From Bactericera cockerelli (Eukaryota; Arthropoda; Insecta; Hemiptera; Triozidae): 64,000 nt of DNA. The translations under genes were made by a program, and so were the position numbers. Below are positions 20,132 through 29,176 of the stretch, piece by piece (position 1 is the first letter of the stretch; every line of letters starts with the position of its first letter). The DNA lies in assembly GCA_024516035.1 (NCBI GenBank), contig CM044961.1, positions 7,805,796 to 7,869,795 of the forward strand, read 5' to 3'. The notes beneath the pieces were generated by a model that saw nothing but the letters and a program-made list of their open reading frames with translations, did no database searches and was not told where the DNA came from.

Positions 20132-20480
20132 TTGGGTGGAAGAGATTGCCACAGGCAATACTTCCCCGCCCTAGGTAGGACATTAGCTTTATTCTCTTTT
20201 TATTCTTGTTACCGACCTCAGTAGCTTGATCGATAAGGCGGCGGACTTGTATTCTGGAGGTTGGTGGTTCAAGTCCCGGTTTCAGCGTAGACTTATAATA
20301 TAGTAAAGCGAGTTTGAGTAGTTGTGATATCACAAAAGTGATCAACATAAATATGATAACTTTTTTTTTGTTCTTATTGCTTTGTTCAATCTATTTATTT
20401 TTTCTTTATAATTTCATTGTATTTTACTGTATACATATATTTTACTTTGTCTTACCTAATAAAGCATAATATAATAAAAA
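20132..20480 (+). mobile_element. tSINE-G split by tSINE-D
   Basis: G body from GGGTTGGGTGGAAGAGATTGCC to 20210, then D, then the G remainder ending CTAATAAAGCATAATATAAT. The reverse ORF at 19899-20348 spans both and is spurious. Confidence 0.75.
20212..20366 (+). mobile_element. tSINE-D, full copy
   Basis: Head CGACCTCAGTAGCTTGATCG, B box GGTTCAAGTCCC, tail GTGATATCACAAAAGTGATC ... ATATGATAACT. The flanks TTCTTGTT and TTCTTATT look like an 8-bp target duplication within the host G element. Confidence 0.75.
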
Positions 20481-20511
20481 TAAATTTATAGAAGCTATTG
20501 CTATTACTGAC

Positions 20512-20605
20512 CACATAATAATAAGACTCTGAGGGTTATTAGGTGGTAGAAAATGATTTGATCATTAACCTGGCGGTTACCTTCCACCAAAGAATTTTAC
20601 TATTA
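20512..20605 (+). repeat. tSINE-A tail
   Basis: ATAATAAGACTCTGAGGGTT through GCGGTTACCTTCCACCAAAG; no head. Confidence 0.65.
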
Positions 20606-20639
20606 TTACAATTATTACATATACATACATGTGTTGGAA

Positions 20640-20725
20640 AAATTTCTACCCAGCTGGGATCGAACCCAGGTCATCGTGTATGCAAGTCTAGGCTCTACAC
20701 CACTCGGCCTCGGTGACTATAAGTA
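20640..20725 (-). repeat. tSINE-L-like tRNA head
   Basis: On the minus strand CACCGAGGCCGAGTGGTG (A box), CTGGGTTCGATCCCAG (B box), then GGGTAGAAATTTTTCC. The anticodon arm cannot be folded, so it is not a tRNA gene. Confidence 0.55.
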
Positions 20726-20939
20726 CGGCCATAATACTAATTACATCAATATAGGATAACATTTGAGATAGCTGACCTTTCCAGAATGGAGGCTAAATAC
20801 CACAACAGCGCGAAGTCACCTCAATAATAGACGGTACCTTCTCAAAGGTTGTGGAGCGTGGTTTTTTCTCCTTCTATATATCTAAATCGATCAAGGCATA
20901 CATTTATCTGTCACGAAGGTCATCTGGATATAGTGTGCG

Positions 20940-21135
20940 GATATGGCAATGTATTAGTGACGCGAATATTGTGGAACAATATATTATGTACATATGATAG
21001 TCTCATCAAGTCATCAGCATCAGGTAATGAGAGCAAATAATCTCGAAACAGCTGTCCAGATATGTTTTGATATTCTAATACAACTAATCCATGTACATCT
21101 AATACAACTTCTCACTTTTCTGTTTACACTAATAC
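20940..21135 (+). repeat. HHR repeat, decayed ribozyme
   Basis: AGAGCAAATAATCTCGAAAC and AGCTGTCCAGATATG keep hammerhead stem II and the GAAA/GTC parts, but the CTGATGA core reads GGTAATGA. The downstream part CTAATACAACTTCTCACTTT matches the intact copy at 23745. The stretch 21136-21560 has no recognised feature. Confidence 0.65.
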
Positions 21136-21567
21136 TGATATTAAAAAAGTATAGGTATCATGCCAATTTACCAATCAAATACATATAAGACGTTTGACTG
21201 CTGGAGTAAAGGGACTTTTCAGTCTTACCTCAACAGTATTATAAACAAGGTATATTCTATATTCCATTTGCCATCTCCACTGGTGCTTAAACATGAATTC
21301 TGGAGATCGCCTACCAAATTTTTATCGCGTCTTCTAACTCTGTTGTGTAATGCTTGATGATCTAATACTCAACAATCTACTGTGTAGACTCAACTCTTCT
21401 CACTCTACATGAGTCGTCTAATGAGTCGAATAATGGATCACTTGCAACTGATTTTTTTTTTCTTCGTTGTTATGAATAACTGAAACTATTGTAAAAAAAG
21501 CCATTTCCGCCATTAAATCACGGAAAACAAACGCGAAAGACCTTTTTTTAAAAGGTCTTTTTTTTGT

Positions 21568-21735
21568 GCCCCGGAACCGCCCTCGCATTACTTCAGGGCA
21601 CTTAATACCTTTACATCCATGCCATTCCGGAAACGGTAAACTTGGTTAGAATTTTCCGCTCCGGCCGGGATTCGAACCCGCAACCTCCGGGTCAGCAACC
21701 AATGCTCTTATCCACTGAGCCACGGAGGTCGCCGA
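21568..21735 (-). mobile_element. tSINE-M copy
   Basis: Minus-strand head CGACCTCCGTGGCTCAGTGG (A box) and B box CGGGTTCGAATCCCGG, then body CGGAAAATTCTAACC and GAAGTAATGCGAGGGCGGTT. A second head is at 61541 and a body scrap near 43315. Confidence 0.65.
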
Positions 21736-21794
21736 AAGACCTTAAAAAGTTTTAAGTTTCCTAATTGGGAAAAAAAGCTGGTACGGATTTGTGA

Positions 21795-21925
21795 CGTCAT
21801 ATTTACCCAGAGTTGAAGAAGACATAGAAAGATATGGGAGGAAATGATTCATGGAACAAATGCCGACCCCAAGCAGGTTTGGGAAAAGGCAAAGTGAAAG
21901 AAGAAGAAGAAGAAAATTTACCCAG
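21795..21925 (+). repeat. Possible LINE 3' terminus
   Basis: One frame reads RRHRKIWEEMIHGTN then WEKAK and a stop, followed by (GAA)n. Trp-containing basic ends of this kind close many LINE reverse transcriptases, but only ~26 codons remain, so this is a weak inference. Confidence 0.25.
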
Positions 21926-22160
21926 TTGGATTTTTCAGTCTACACGTTCTTATGGGGGTTTTTTTTCTACCAAGGATTTCATCGTGTTCTAGACTTCGGA
22001 CACCTTTATCTCTCATAATGAAGTTCCTTTAAAATTGATTTTGTCAGGAATCGGTTCGCGTATTCAGAACTTACAAATATTGATTTTTAAATTTCCACTG
22101 TTTGACGTAAAAAATTGACAAGGTTCTTGGGCTCGGAAAAAATACCTTATATATATAGAG

Positions 22161-22355
22161 CAGGGGTTCCCAAACTATGGTCCGCGAGGTGGTCCCTAAA
22201 GAAAGAAAAAACCCGTTCGAAGTCGTTGATTTGGAAGTATTTTGGTCCAAGGAAGCTTTAGCCTACCAAACTATCCGGAAAATGGTGCTAGTGGTCCGTG
22301 GAAAATTGTGAAATTCAAAAGTGGTCCGTGGTTTGAGAAAGTTTGGGAACCCCTG
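22161..22355. mobile_element. hAT-type MITE, 195 bp
   Basis: Ends CAGGGGTTCCCAAACT and GTTTGGGAACCCCTG are inverted. Left target duplication ATATAGAG at 22153-22160; its partner appears only after the nested F element (ATAT before it, ATATAGAG resuming at 22521), so the MITE was there first. Confidence 0.8.
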
Positions 22356-22359
22356 ATAT

Positions 22360-22513
22360 CATCATAGGGTGGCGTCATCGTAAACGATGGTAGCCAGACA
22401 GTTGAGGAATAACTCAGCACTTCTACCACTGTCTTTACAAGGAGGCTAATAATTGACAAGGGCCCCCAGAACCAAGGCAATGCTGGTCTCCCTGTTTACA
22501 GTCCCCTAGCCAG
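22360..22513 (-). mobile_element. Element F nested beside the hAT MITE
   Basis: Full F body with one monomer, bounded by the 11-bp duplication ACCCCTGATAT (22349-22359 and 22514-22524). This fixes both ends of F: 5' at GTCTGGCTAGGGG, 3' just after GACGCCACCCTATGATG. Confidence 0.85.
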
Positions 22514-22934
22514 ACCCCTGATATAGAGCCATAAAAAAACTAGGTGCAAGTGGTCCACAGTGCCAAAAATCCAGCTATCGCATTGATCTGGAATCCAAAA
22601 GTAGTTCTAGGTCGTCTCACTGTGATAACGTTGAGTGCGAGAGGGAAATCAAGCACTCGTCGACTGGAGTCGACAGATCGATCTAATTCTTGCTGGAGTC
22701 AATCTAATTCGAGCGATCGATCTAATTTAATGTACACACGTAATGTGTTCAACCTCATTCTATTCTATCGTTGGCGAGATCGCGATATTGTTTGCGATTT
22801 TTTTTTTTGACAAACCAGGAAATGAGGAGTGAGGTTGTGATGTAAATAGGCATCGGGCTCTCATTGTTCTGTTCTGGTTACGATGGAGATAGCCTCGCGC
22901 TATTGTTGTTATCATTGTCATCGCACAATTGGCT

Positions 22935-23225
22935 GGTTTCATACTCGTTTGCCACGCGGAAGGTCACGGGTTCGATCCGCAGAGCCGACAAATTTCCTCG
23001 TTGCTTGGACTATCACATGAAGATGTGCAGTGTTCTAACTCGCAGATTTTTTAAATAATGACTATCACATGAAGGGTGGTGCGGAAGAGAATGCCAAAGG
23101 CATTATCTCCACCCTTGATCAGGCTTTGGTTACTTTTACATAGTAATACCCTTTCACTGTAGCTGTTTATAAAAATTGTAAATAAATTTTGATCAAAATT
23201 GTTGAATAATAATAATAATAATGCT
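22935..23225 (+). mobile_element. tSINE-G, nearly full length with tRNA-Gly head
   Basis: Head CTCGTTTGCCACGCGGAAGG with B box GGGTTCGATCCGC, linker GACTATCACATGAAGATGTG (partly duplicated at 23062), then the G body GGTGCGGAAGAGAATGCC and 3' end AAATAAATTTTGATC with (AAT)n. The TTGCCAC loop and flanking stem resemble tRNA-Gly(GCC). Confidence 0.65.
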
Positions 23226-23345
23226 CAGTGGTTCGATACTCGTTTGCCACGTGGAAGGTCACGGGTTCGATCCGCAGAGCCGACAAAAGTTCCTTATTGT
23301 TTGGACTATCACATGAAGATGTGCAGAGTTCTAATAATATGTATC
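23220..23345 (+). repeat. tRNA-Gly-like SINE head and linker
   Basis: CTCGTTTGCCACGTGGAAGG, CGGGTTCGATCCGCAGAGCC and the linker GACTATCACATGAAGATGTG, with no body after it. A MITE-P end (TAATCCTGTTTTATAAA) follows at 23358. Confidence 0.65.
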
Positions 23346-23744
23346 TTACATACATATAATCCTGTTTTATAAATCGGCCCTTCTCCTGTTTTATAAAGTC
23401 AAGTTCCCCGCAGGAATCTCATAGAACTCTGCGAACCACTGCTTCTCTTTCCTCTAGAGCATCCTGACTCATGAATGAGAAGACCTAACCACTTATCCAG
23501 GGCATGTGCGAGTAATGCCATTCAGTTGGATTCTTGCTGAAAGTGGATTTGTAGTCCACCAAGTTAGTCTATGCCACATTGTAGTCCACATGGCTGGATT
23601 GACGTACGCGGGCCCATTATTATTATTATTTTACAATTATTATTATTATTATAAACGGGTTTATCTTCAGTCTCCTGTGCTTCTCTTCAGTCTCCTTTTT
23701 CTTCTTTCACTTTGCCTTTTCCTAAACTGACTTGGGCTCGGTAT

Positions 23745-23930
23745 TAATCAGTATAAAAAGAAAAGTGAGAAGTTGTACTAGATGTACAATTGTACATGAA
23801 TATCAGAATATACCTGGACAGCTGTTTCGAGCTTATTTGCTCTCATCAGCAGGTAATAGTTCTGCGTATCCATGTCATCAACTAACCTCTCTATTTTAAT
23901 CAGTATAAAAAGAAAAGTGAGAAGTGCTCA
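23745..23930 (-). repeat. HHR repeat: ~1.2 copies of a 152-bp unit
   Basis: ATCAGTATAAAAAGAAAAGT occurs at 23747 and 23899, so the unit is 152 bp and the copy is slightly longer than a monomer. It contains the hammerhead ribozyme described separately. Such partial tandem units are typical of retrozyme and ribozyme satellites (established); membership is inference. Confidence 0.7.
23811..23855 (-). ncRNA. Hammerhead ribozyme (type I, short stem III)
   Basis: On the minus strand: stem I TACCTG pairs with CAGGTA; core CTGATGA; stem II GAGC-AAATAA-GCTC; core GAAA; stem III of two pairs (A-C with G-T) closed by loop AGCT; cleavage triplet GTC. Every invariant hammerhead position I can check is present. 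Minimal stem III hammerheads occur in Penelope-like elements and retrozymes (established). No protein-coding Penelope part is nearby. Confidence 0.8.
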
Positions 23931-23948
23931 TGGTTGAGGTTGGTTGCA

Positions 23949-24355
23949 AGCCTCCGTGGCGTAACGGTTGTGACTACTGCCCGTCATCCAGAGATCCTGA
24001 GTTCGATCCCCGGTCGGAGCAGACTTTTCACACAAAATTCTGTTCCCTCCGTACATGTGAGGCTGGCATTTTCGGCCCAACCCAGGCTGGGTGAGGTTAA
24101 TGTGGGTAGCTGGTACGATTCCCAGCGAATGGAGGATAAAACTCCCATCCTACTCCAGGACTTTACATCTAGTACATCTAATACAACTTCTCACTTTTCT
24201 GTTTTCTGTTTATACTGAAATCAAGTAGTACCGTTAGCGTTAGGAAGGGCATCCACAGCCGTAAAAAGATGTGCCAAAACCAAACAACCTCAACCATGAG
24301 GTTGAACAACGTCGACCCTAATTGAGCGGGATAAGACAAAGTAAAAGAAGATGGT
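23949..24355 (+). mobile_element. tSINE-C, full length with an HHR insert
   Basis: Head GCCTCCGTGGCGTAACGGTT, B box GAGTTCGATCCCCGG, then CATGTGAGGCTGGCATTTTC, core CAGGCTGGGTGAGGTTAATG ... CAGCGAATGGAGG, 3' part GGCATCCACAGCCGTAAAAA and GGGATAAGACAAAGTAAAAG. A ~50-bp HHR-repeat piece (24165-24215) interrupts it before the 3' part. Confidence 0.8.
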
Positions 24356-24446
24356 TCAGGTTAGTTGGTTGTAGCAGCATCCATTCTCAAATAATTTTAA
24401 AAATCATCTGTAACATTTTCCATCAACCCTCGCAAAAGGGGCATAA

Positions 24447-24778
24447 TAATAATAATACTCTTTAGTGGAAGGTAACCACCGGGCGAGGTTAATGCTCAAA
24501 GCACTTTCTACCACCTAACCCTCTGAGTCTTAATATTATGTGGTCACAAACTCAAATTAATCAAACACCATAACCACCATTTACCATTCTCATCATTTCC
24601 TAACATTACATTCCCTCAAATCCCAATAATCCTTCACATACCATTTACAAATAAACTGCATCATTTGAATTAATGAGGAAAAATTCATGCACTGGGTGGG
24701 ATTCGAACCACCGGATCCCTAAGCTACCTGGATTACCAGACTTGCGCGTTAACCACTTCACTACCAGTGCACGTTATG
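24447..24778 (-). mobile_element. tSINE-A with internal insertion
   Basis: Complete A from tail (CTCTTTAGTGGAAGGTAACC) to head (GATTACCAGACTTGCGCGTT, B box complement GGGATTCGAACCAC). A ~110-bp C/A-rich segment (24562-24670) is inserted between AATTAAT duplicates. Confidence 0.75.
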
Positions 24779-24825
24779 TCTACTCATAATAAATGTCTAG
24801 TTTAAATATGTAGGTCTGAATTTAA

Positions 24826-24880
24826 AAACAAGAAGAAGAAGAAGCACAACAATGAGGGGAAGAAGAAGAAGAAGAAGGCG
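24826..24880 (+). repeat. (GAA)n microsatellite
   Basis: Two GAAGAA blocks. It is followed at 24940-25010 by a short direct repeat containing CCCAGACCATCCT / CCCGAGACCATCCT. Confidence 0.7.
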
Positions 24881-25156
24881 CCCTCGATTCTCTTAGCATT
24901 GAGGATTGCACCAAGACCATCGACCAGACCACCAGACTGATCGGGGATTAACTAATCCCAGACCATCCTCCGGCCGGATTAACAAACCCGAGACCATCCT
25001 ATCTGAACATAAAATATATAACTGAATATTTATATAATCTGTATTATTTTCAACCTACGCGACCATGTCTGGGATCCGGCGAACCTTCGGTACAACTATT
25101 ACATATTCAAGATCCTACTGACTGTAAATTGTTTCTTAAATCCACTATAAGTGTAT

Positions 25157-25390
25157 TTTTTTTTTTTTTTACGATGAGTGTTTCACAGCCTTTTTTTGCG
25201 TAGCCATGAAACAGGAGCTACTTACTGTAGATAGACGCTTATATAAAAATCCAAAATGGGAGGATAACTTGTCTAGTTCCGGCTGGGTTTCGAAACCGCT
25301 ACCTTTGGTATATCTGGATTCACAGAGTGCCGCCTTTACCACTGATCTCCCGGAAAAAAGGCTGTTAAACACTCATCTTAAAAAAAAATC
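25157..25390 (-). repeat. tSINE-E end, tSINE-B, tSINE-E end
   Basis: A reversed E 3' end (25157-25232), then a reversed tSINE-B head (25240-25355, B box complement GGGTTTCGAAACC), then a forward E 3' end (AACACTCATCTTAAAAA). The arrangement suggests a rearranged or double insertion. Confidence 0.6.
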
Positions 25391-25399
25391 TGGTGTAAA

Positions 25400-26025
25400 C
25401 ATCACACGACTTTCCTTATCCCCCAAAAAGAAGTCGAATTCCGCCACTGGTGACTCAACGGTAACAGATAGTTAAAAATCAGTGCCTAATTCATAATCAG
25501 CACCTCAAAATCATCGGATTTGATATGTCGCAACCTCCATCTAGGGTGAATAATAAAAAAGTTAGTCCAAGCGGGTCCCCCCAAAATACCGGTAAATTGA
25601 GGCTGGGTTCCAAAAAGTTCAAGATATGAAAAAAATGATCTGAATAAACCCCTATTATTTTTTTAATTCGAGAAAATGTTGTTCTCTAACTTTTTTTGTA
25701 TCTTTCACCAATTCAAAGAAGCGGCGGCGGTTTCGGCCAATATTTGCGACCCTGCGGCCGCATCTTGCGGTCGATTTCAACCAAAAGTTTCGTGGTTTGT
25801 CTGGTGTATAAAATTAATTTGCATACCAAATTTCAAGTCTCTAGCTCTTACCATTCTCGAGATATCCTGTTTACACACAGACACACAGACAGACGCACGG
25901 ACCAATGGCTGAAAACAACTTTTTTGGTATCCTGAGGCTATGATTCGTCCAGAAATGTGAAAAACTGGGTAGGTCAAATTTTCGACGAATACAATACTTT
26001 CCTTATTATAGGATAAGGAAAGTAA
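25400..26025 (-). mobile_element. HP-I element, nearly complete, ~625 bp
   Basis: The hairpin end (ACTTTCCTTAT / ATAAGGAAAGT) is at 25996-26023. The body includes (CTGT)n-like CGTCTGTCTGTGTGTCTGTG, seen here as its complement, a GCGGCCGCA-containing segment, and the far end CACACGACTTTCCTTATCC. No ORF is conserved with the copy at 35648, so it is non-autonomous. Confidence 0.7.
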
Positions 26026-26039
26026 TAAAATCATATGAA

Positions 26040-26133
26040 GCTACAACACAGACCACAACCGTCTACAGTAAGTAGCTCCTGTTTTGTGGCTACGAAATGA
26101 AAATGGCTGTGAAATACTCATCTTAAGTAAAAT
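26040..26133 (+). repeat. tSINE-E 3' fragment
   Basis: AGCTACAACACAGACCACAA through GGCTACGAAATGAAAATGGC to CTCATCTTAAG. Confidence 0.7.
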
Positions 26134-26182
26134 TTTAGCCTTCACATCAAAATTTACTGTTCATATTTTAAACAAACACCAA

Positions 26183-26370
26183 ACACAGGACATGGAAGGA
26201 GCCCACAATTATTTCTGGGCGTCCAAGGGGGTAATACCCCATCAATTTCTTAGAAGCTTTAGCTTAGGAAAAATACCTTTGTATATGATATCCTGTTATT
26301 TAATAAATAAATAAATTAAATAAAAAAAATCCTTCCACCACCATGACACATAACCTTCATGGACACGGAA
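26183..26370 (+). repeat. Variant tSINE-C tail, rearranged
   Basis: GACATGGAAGGAGCCCACAA, TCTGGGCGTCC and CATGGACACGGAAAG match the alternative C tail at 12310-12405, with ~90 bp of foreign sequence inside. Confidence 0.55.
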
Positions 26371-26654
26371 AGTAAGTAAAAAAGAAAATAAAAAAATAGT
26401 CATATGATGTGACATCCACCGGACGGGGCTCATCTTCAGGAGAGAGAGAGCAGACACCTGTTTCAGACAGCTTCCTGTTTCTTTATCTCAGACCAGACCA
26501 GAAACCAGTATACATACAACCAGTGACTATAATAGGCTTGGGGTTAGACATACATAATTACAGACATCCATTCTCATTAGCTCAAGATCAACACCTGATC
26601 AAGTCACCTCGGCGATTTCAATGAGAGAAAAGACACGAAAAATTAGGTCATATG

Positions 26655-26730
26655 GCCAGAGCGAAGGAGACGCAGCGAACTGGCTTCCGGCTCCCAAGGT
26701 CGAGGGTTCGACTTCTGCTTTGGGTGTTTT
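26655..26730 (+). repeat. tRNA-like SINE head, single copy
   Basis: GGCTTCCGGCTCCCAAGG and the B box GAGGGTTCGACTTC are visible; no known body follows. The rest of 26371-27344 holds AT-rich DNA with no recognised feature. Confidence 0.4.
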
Positions 26731-27344
26731 TTTTGTGTTTTGAGTGCAACATTTTGTCTCGCAACGTTGCAAAACATTTCATGCTAGACTTTTCCTATAG
26801 GATAAAATGAGACCGAACTCCATTCATCCCACTTGGTGCAAAATTTTGTCAGAAGTATTTTAAAAAAAATGGATCTTAAATTTATTTTATTTTATGATTG
26901 TTTTGTATTTCGTAATTTGTAAACATACAACTTGTATAATTACAATACATAATTCATTCATTCAGGTAAAAAACCTCACTTTGTGTGATAATGATTTTGC
27001 AGATCCGGGCTGGAAATATCGTCAGTAATCTAATGTTAACGGATGTAACCTTTTTTTTTTGGGTCACCCTGTATAGTATGATTATAGGATGTGTAGTTCA
27101 TTTTATTTTTTTAAATTTCATTTTAAAATTTAGTTAATCGAAAGATAATGAAGAGATACTGAGGCAGTTTCGTCTGTAATTATGTCATCCTCGTTAAATT
27201 TTATTCCAAATATTCTTCTAATGATTATCGAGATGAAACTAAAGTGAGTGAGCATTGCTTTCCAGTGGCGTAGTACGGGTTGTGTGGGTGGTCATTGCTG
27301 ATCAGCGGGGGAGGATTTTGAACCAATTCTACTTGGTAAATAAA

Positions 27345-27604
27345 AACAGGGAGTAGACCAGCAGCAGTCTGGCTGGAGGACTATAAACAGGGAGTAGACC
27401 AGCAGTCATGGCTGGAGGACTATAAACAGGGAGTAGACCAGCAGTCTGGCTGGGGGACTATAAACAGGGAGTAGACCAGCATTAGCTTGGTTCTGGGGGC
27501 CCTTGTCAATTATTAGCCTCCTTGTAAAGACAGTGGTAGAAGTGCTAAGTCATTCCTCCACTGTCTGGCTACCATCGTTCACGATGACGCCACTCTATGA
27601 TGAA
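27345..27604 (+). mobile_element. Element F with four 5' monomers
   Basis: Four head-to-tail copies of a ~38-bp monomer (GACTATAAACAGGGAGTAGA, CCAGCAGTCTGGCTG), then the single-copy body and 3' end CGATGACGCCACTCTATGATG with (AAT)n. Confidence 0.8.
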
Positions 27605-27680
27605 ATAATAATAATAATAGCTTTAGGAAGGGTTTCCAGCCTTAAATGATAATTCTAACGTAAACTGGTAGTCAAGAGGT

Positions 27681-27900
27681 TACAGTTGTTTGTAAGGGAT
27701 ACCTTCCGGTGCGCTCGTGTTGACCCAGCACCTAAATGGGAAGTTACTGTGTCATTTCTCGCCCATCAGAGGGGAGGCATATTACGGGATGGGCAGGCTA
27801 CAACACAGACCACAAGCGTCTACAGAAGCTCCTGTTTCATGGCCACGAAATAAAAACGGCCGTGAAACACTCATATTTAAAAAAAAAAAAAAAAAAAAAT
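27681..27900 (+). mobile_element. tSINE-E with ~20-nt poly(A)
   Basis: Body TTGTTTGTAAGGGATACCTT, CACCTAAATGGGAAG, GGGATGGGCAGGCTACAACA, then AACACTCATATTT and a poly(A). ORFs across it (27717-27990) are spurious. Confidence 0.8.
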
Positions 27901-28134
27901 AGAGAGGTATTCTTGTTTTCTGGTGTAATTGTTTATCTGTTTGAGAAGAGAAATCAGTTTTGCGCATGTCCAAAATTTTACCGATTATGAATTATTTTCA
28001 CAAGGCCTTATCCTCTTCGATGAGCCCAAACCTCACCCGGGTCCCGCCCCTGTGCTCCGCCACTGGGAAATGTCAGTCAAGGATGGCGAGACCTAGTTCC
28101 ATTTCGTCTATCCTCGAGACCTCTGGTGTGTGCT

Positions 28135-28168
28135 CTCTCTCTCTCTCTCTCTCTAGAGAGAGAGAGAG
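28135..28168. repeat. (CT)n/(GA)n palindromic microsatellite
   Basis: A (CT)n run passes straight into (AG)n, so it can fold on itself. Confidence 0.8.
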
Positions 28169-28261
28169 GACAAGAGAGACGCTCGAATTGGATTTACCTG
28201 TTTGTATATGGATCTACAGATCGAATAGGACAAAAAGTTCTTTCCTCGAATATAACTAAAA

Positions 28262-28452
28262 TCTCATATAATTATTATTATATTATGCCTTAATAGGTAA
28301 GACAAAGTGAAATATGTACAGTAAAATACAATGAAATTATAAAAAAAAATAAATAGATTGAACAAAGCAACAAGAACAAAAAAGATAATAAAGCTAATGT
28401 CCCACCTATAGGGCGGGGTTATTGCCTGTGGCAATCTCTTACACCCAACACA
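28262..28452 (-). mobile_element. tSINE-G body
   Basis: Complement of the G 3' end (CTTATTAGGTAAGACAAAGT seen as ATTATGCCTTAATAGGTAAG) through to GGGGTTATTGCCTGTGGCAA, TCTCTTACACCCAAC. Confidence 0.75.
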
Positions 28453-28467
28453 ATAATTAGAAACAAT

Positions 28468-28582
28468 CGGACCTGGATATAAGAGAAAATAACCCTTACA
28501 AAAGAAAATAACCTCTTTATAAGAGACACCTGGATATACGAGAAAAAATGTCCGGTCCCTTGAGTTCTCTTATATCCGATTT
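28468..28582. repeat. K-element short copy
   Basis: CGGACCTGGATATAAGAGAA on the left and GTTCTCTTATATCCGATTTG on the right are inverted around one internal repeat. Confidence 0.6.
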
Positions 28583-28639
28583 GTAATAGCTACTCCTTAA
28601 TATCATTTCAAAGAGAACATCATTTCTCTTTAACATCTA

Positions 28640-28745
28640 TGTCATTCGAGACGAGGGTTTTACCCACATTAACCTCACCCAGCCTGGTTTGAGTCGGGAG
28701 AAGTCAGCATTGCGGGGATTCAGTCCTGACCTTACTGGATGTTGA
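28640..28745 (-). repeat. H/C core fragment
   Basis: ACGAGGGTTTTACCCACATT and AACCTCACCCAGCCTGG are the reversed SINE core. The following TTGCGGGGATTCAG fits the 5S-type copy. Confidence 0.5.
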
Positions 28746-28749
28746 TTCA

Positions 28750-28905
28750 CTTCAGTGACAGAATCAAAATTTATTTACATTTTTTTTATAGGTACAGTGA
28801 AAAGGTAAAATTATGTATTAGTAACACAAAACATAATCAAGGGTGTGGATAATGCCATTTGGTGGTAATAAGGTGATCATCGACGCTGACTTTTATGTAT
28901 GTAAA
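28750..28905 (-). repeat. tSINE-G variant
   Basis: AATCAAGGGTGTGGATAATG and the T-rich stretch match the minus-strand copy at 43020-43140. Confidence 0.5.
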
Positions 28906-29176
28906 AAAGTAAAAGAGTTTAACTTTCAGTTCGTTGGAAAAACAATTTTCCACCGAGTCAAAGTGCCTCTGCATGGTCATCCATGGCCATTAATATTTTC
29001 AAGTATTTTAAAATAATTGAATTTCGAATTCTCTAAAAAAACAAAACTCATTCGAAATCATGTCCTTCCATTAGGGCGAGCATTTTAATTACTTGGCGTG
29101 GTGCTTGCTGTGGAAGCGCTAAGCGCTGCCGGCCTTCTTCGGGAAGCCAGGGAACTTTGGGGAATTCATTTGTCTA

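Noticed and set aside
21020..21066. Second active hammerhead ribozyme
   Set aside because: The invariant CTGATGA is replaced by GGTAATGA, so catalysis is not expected.
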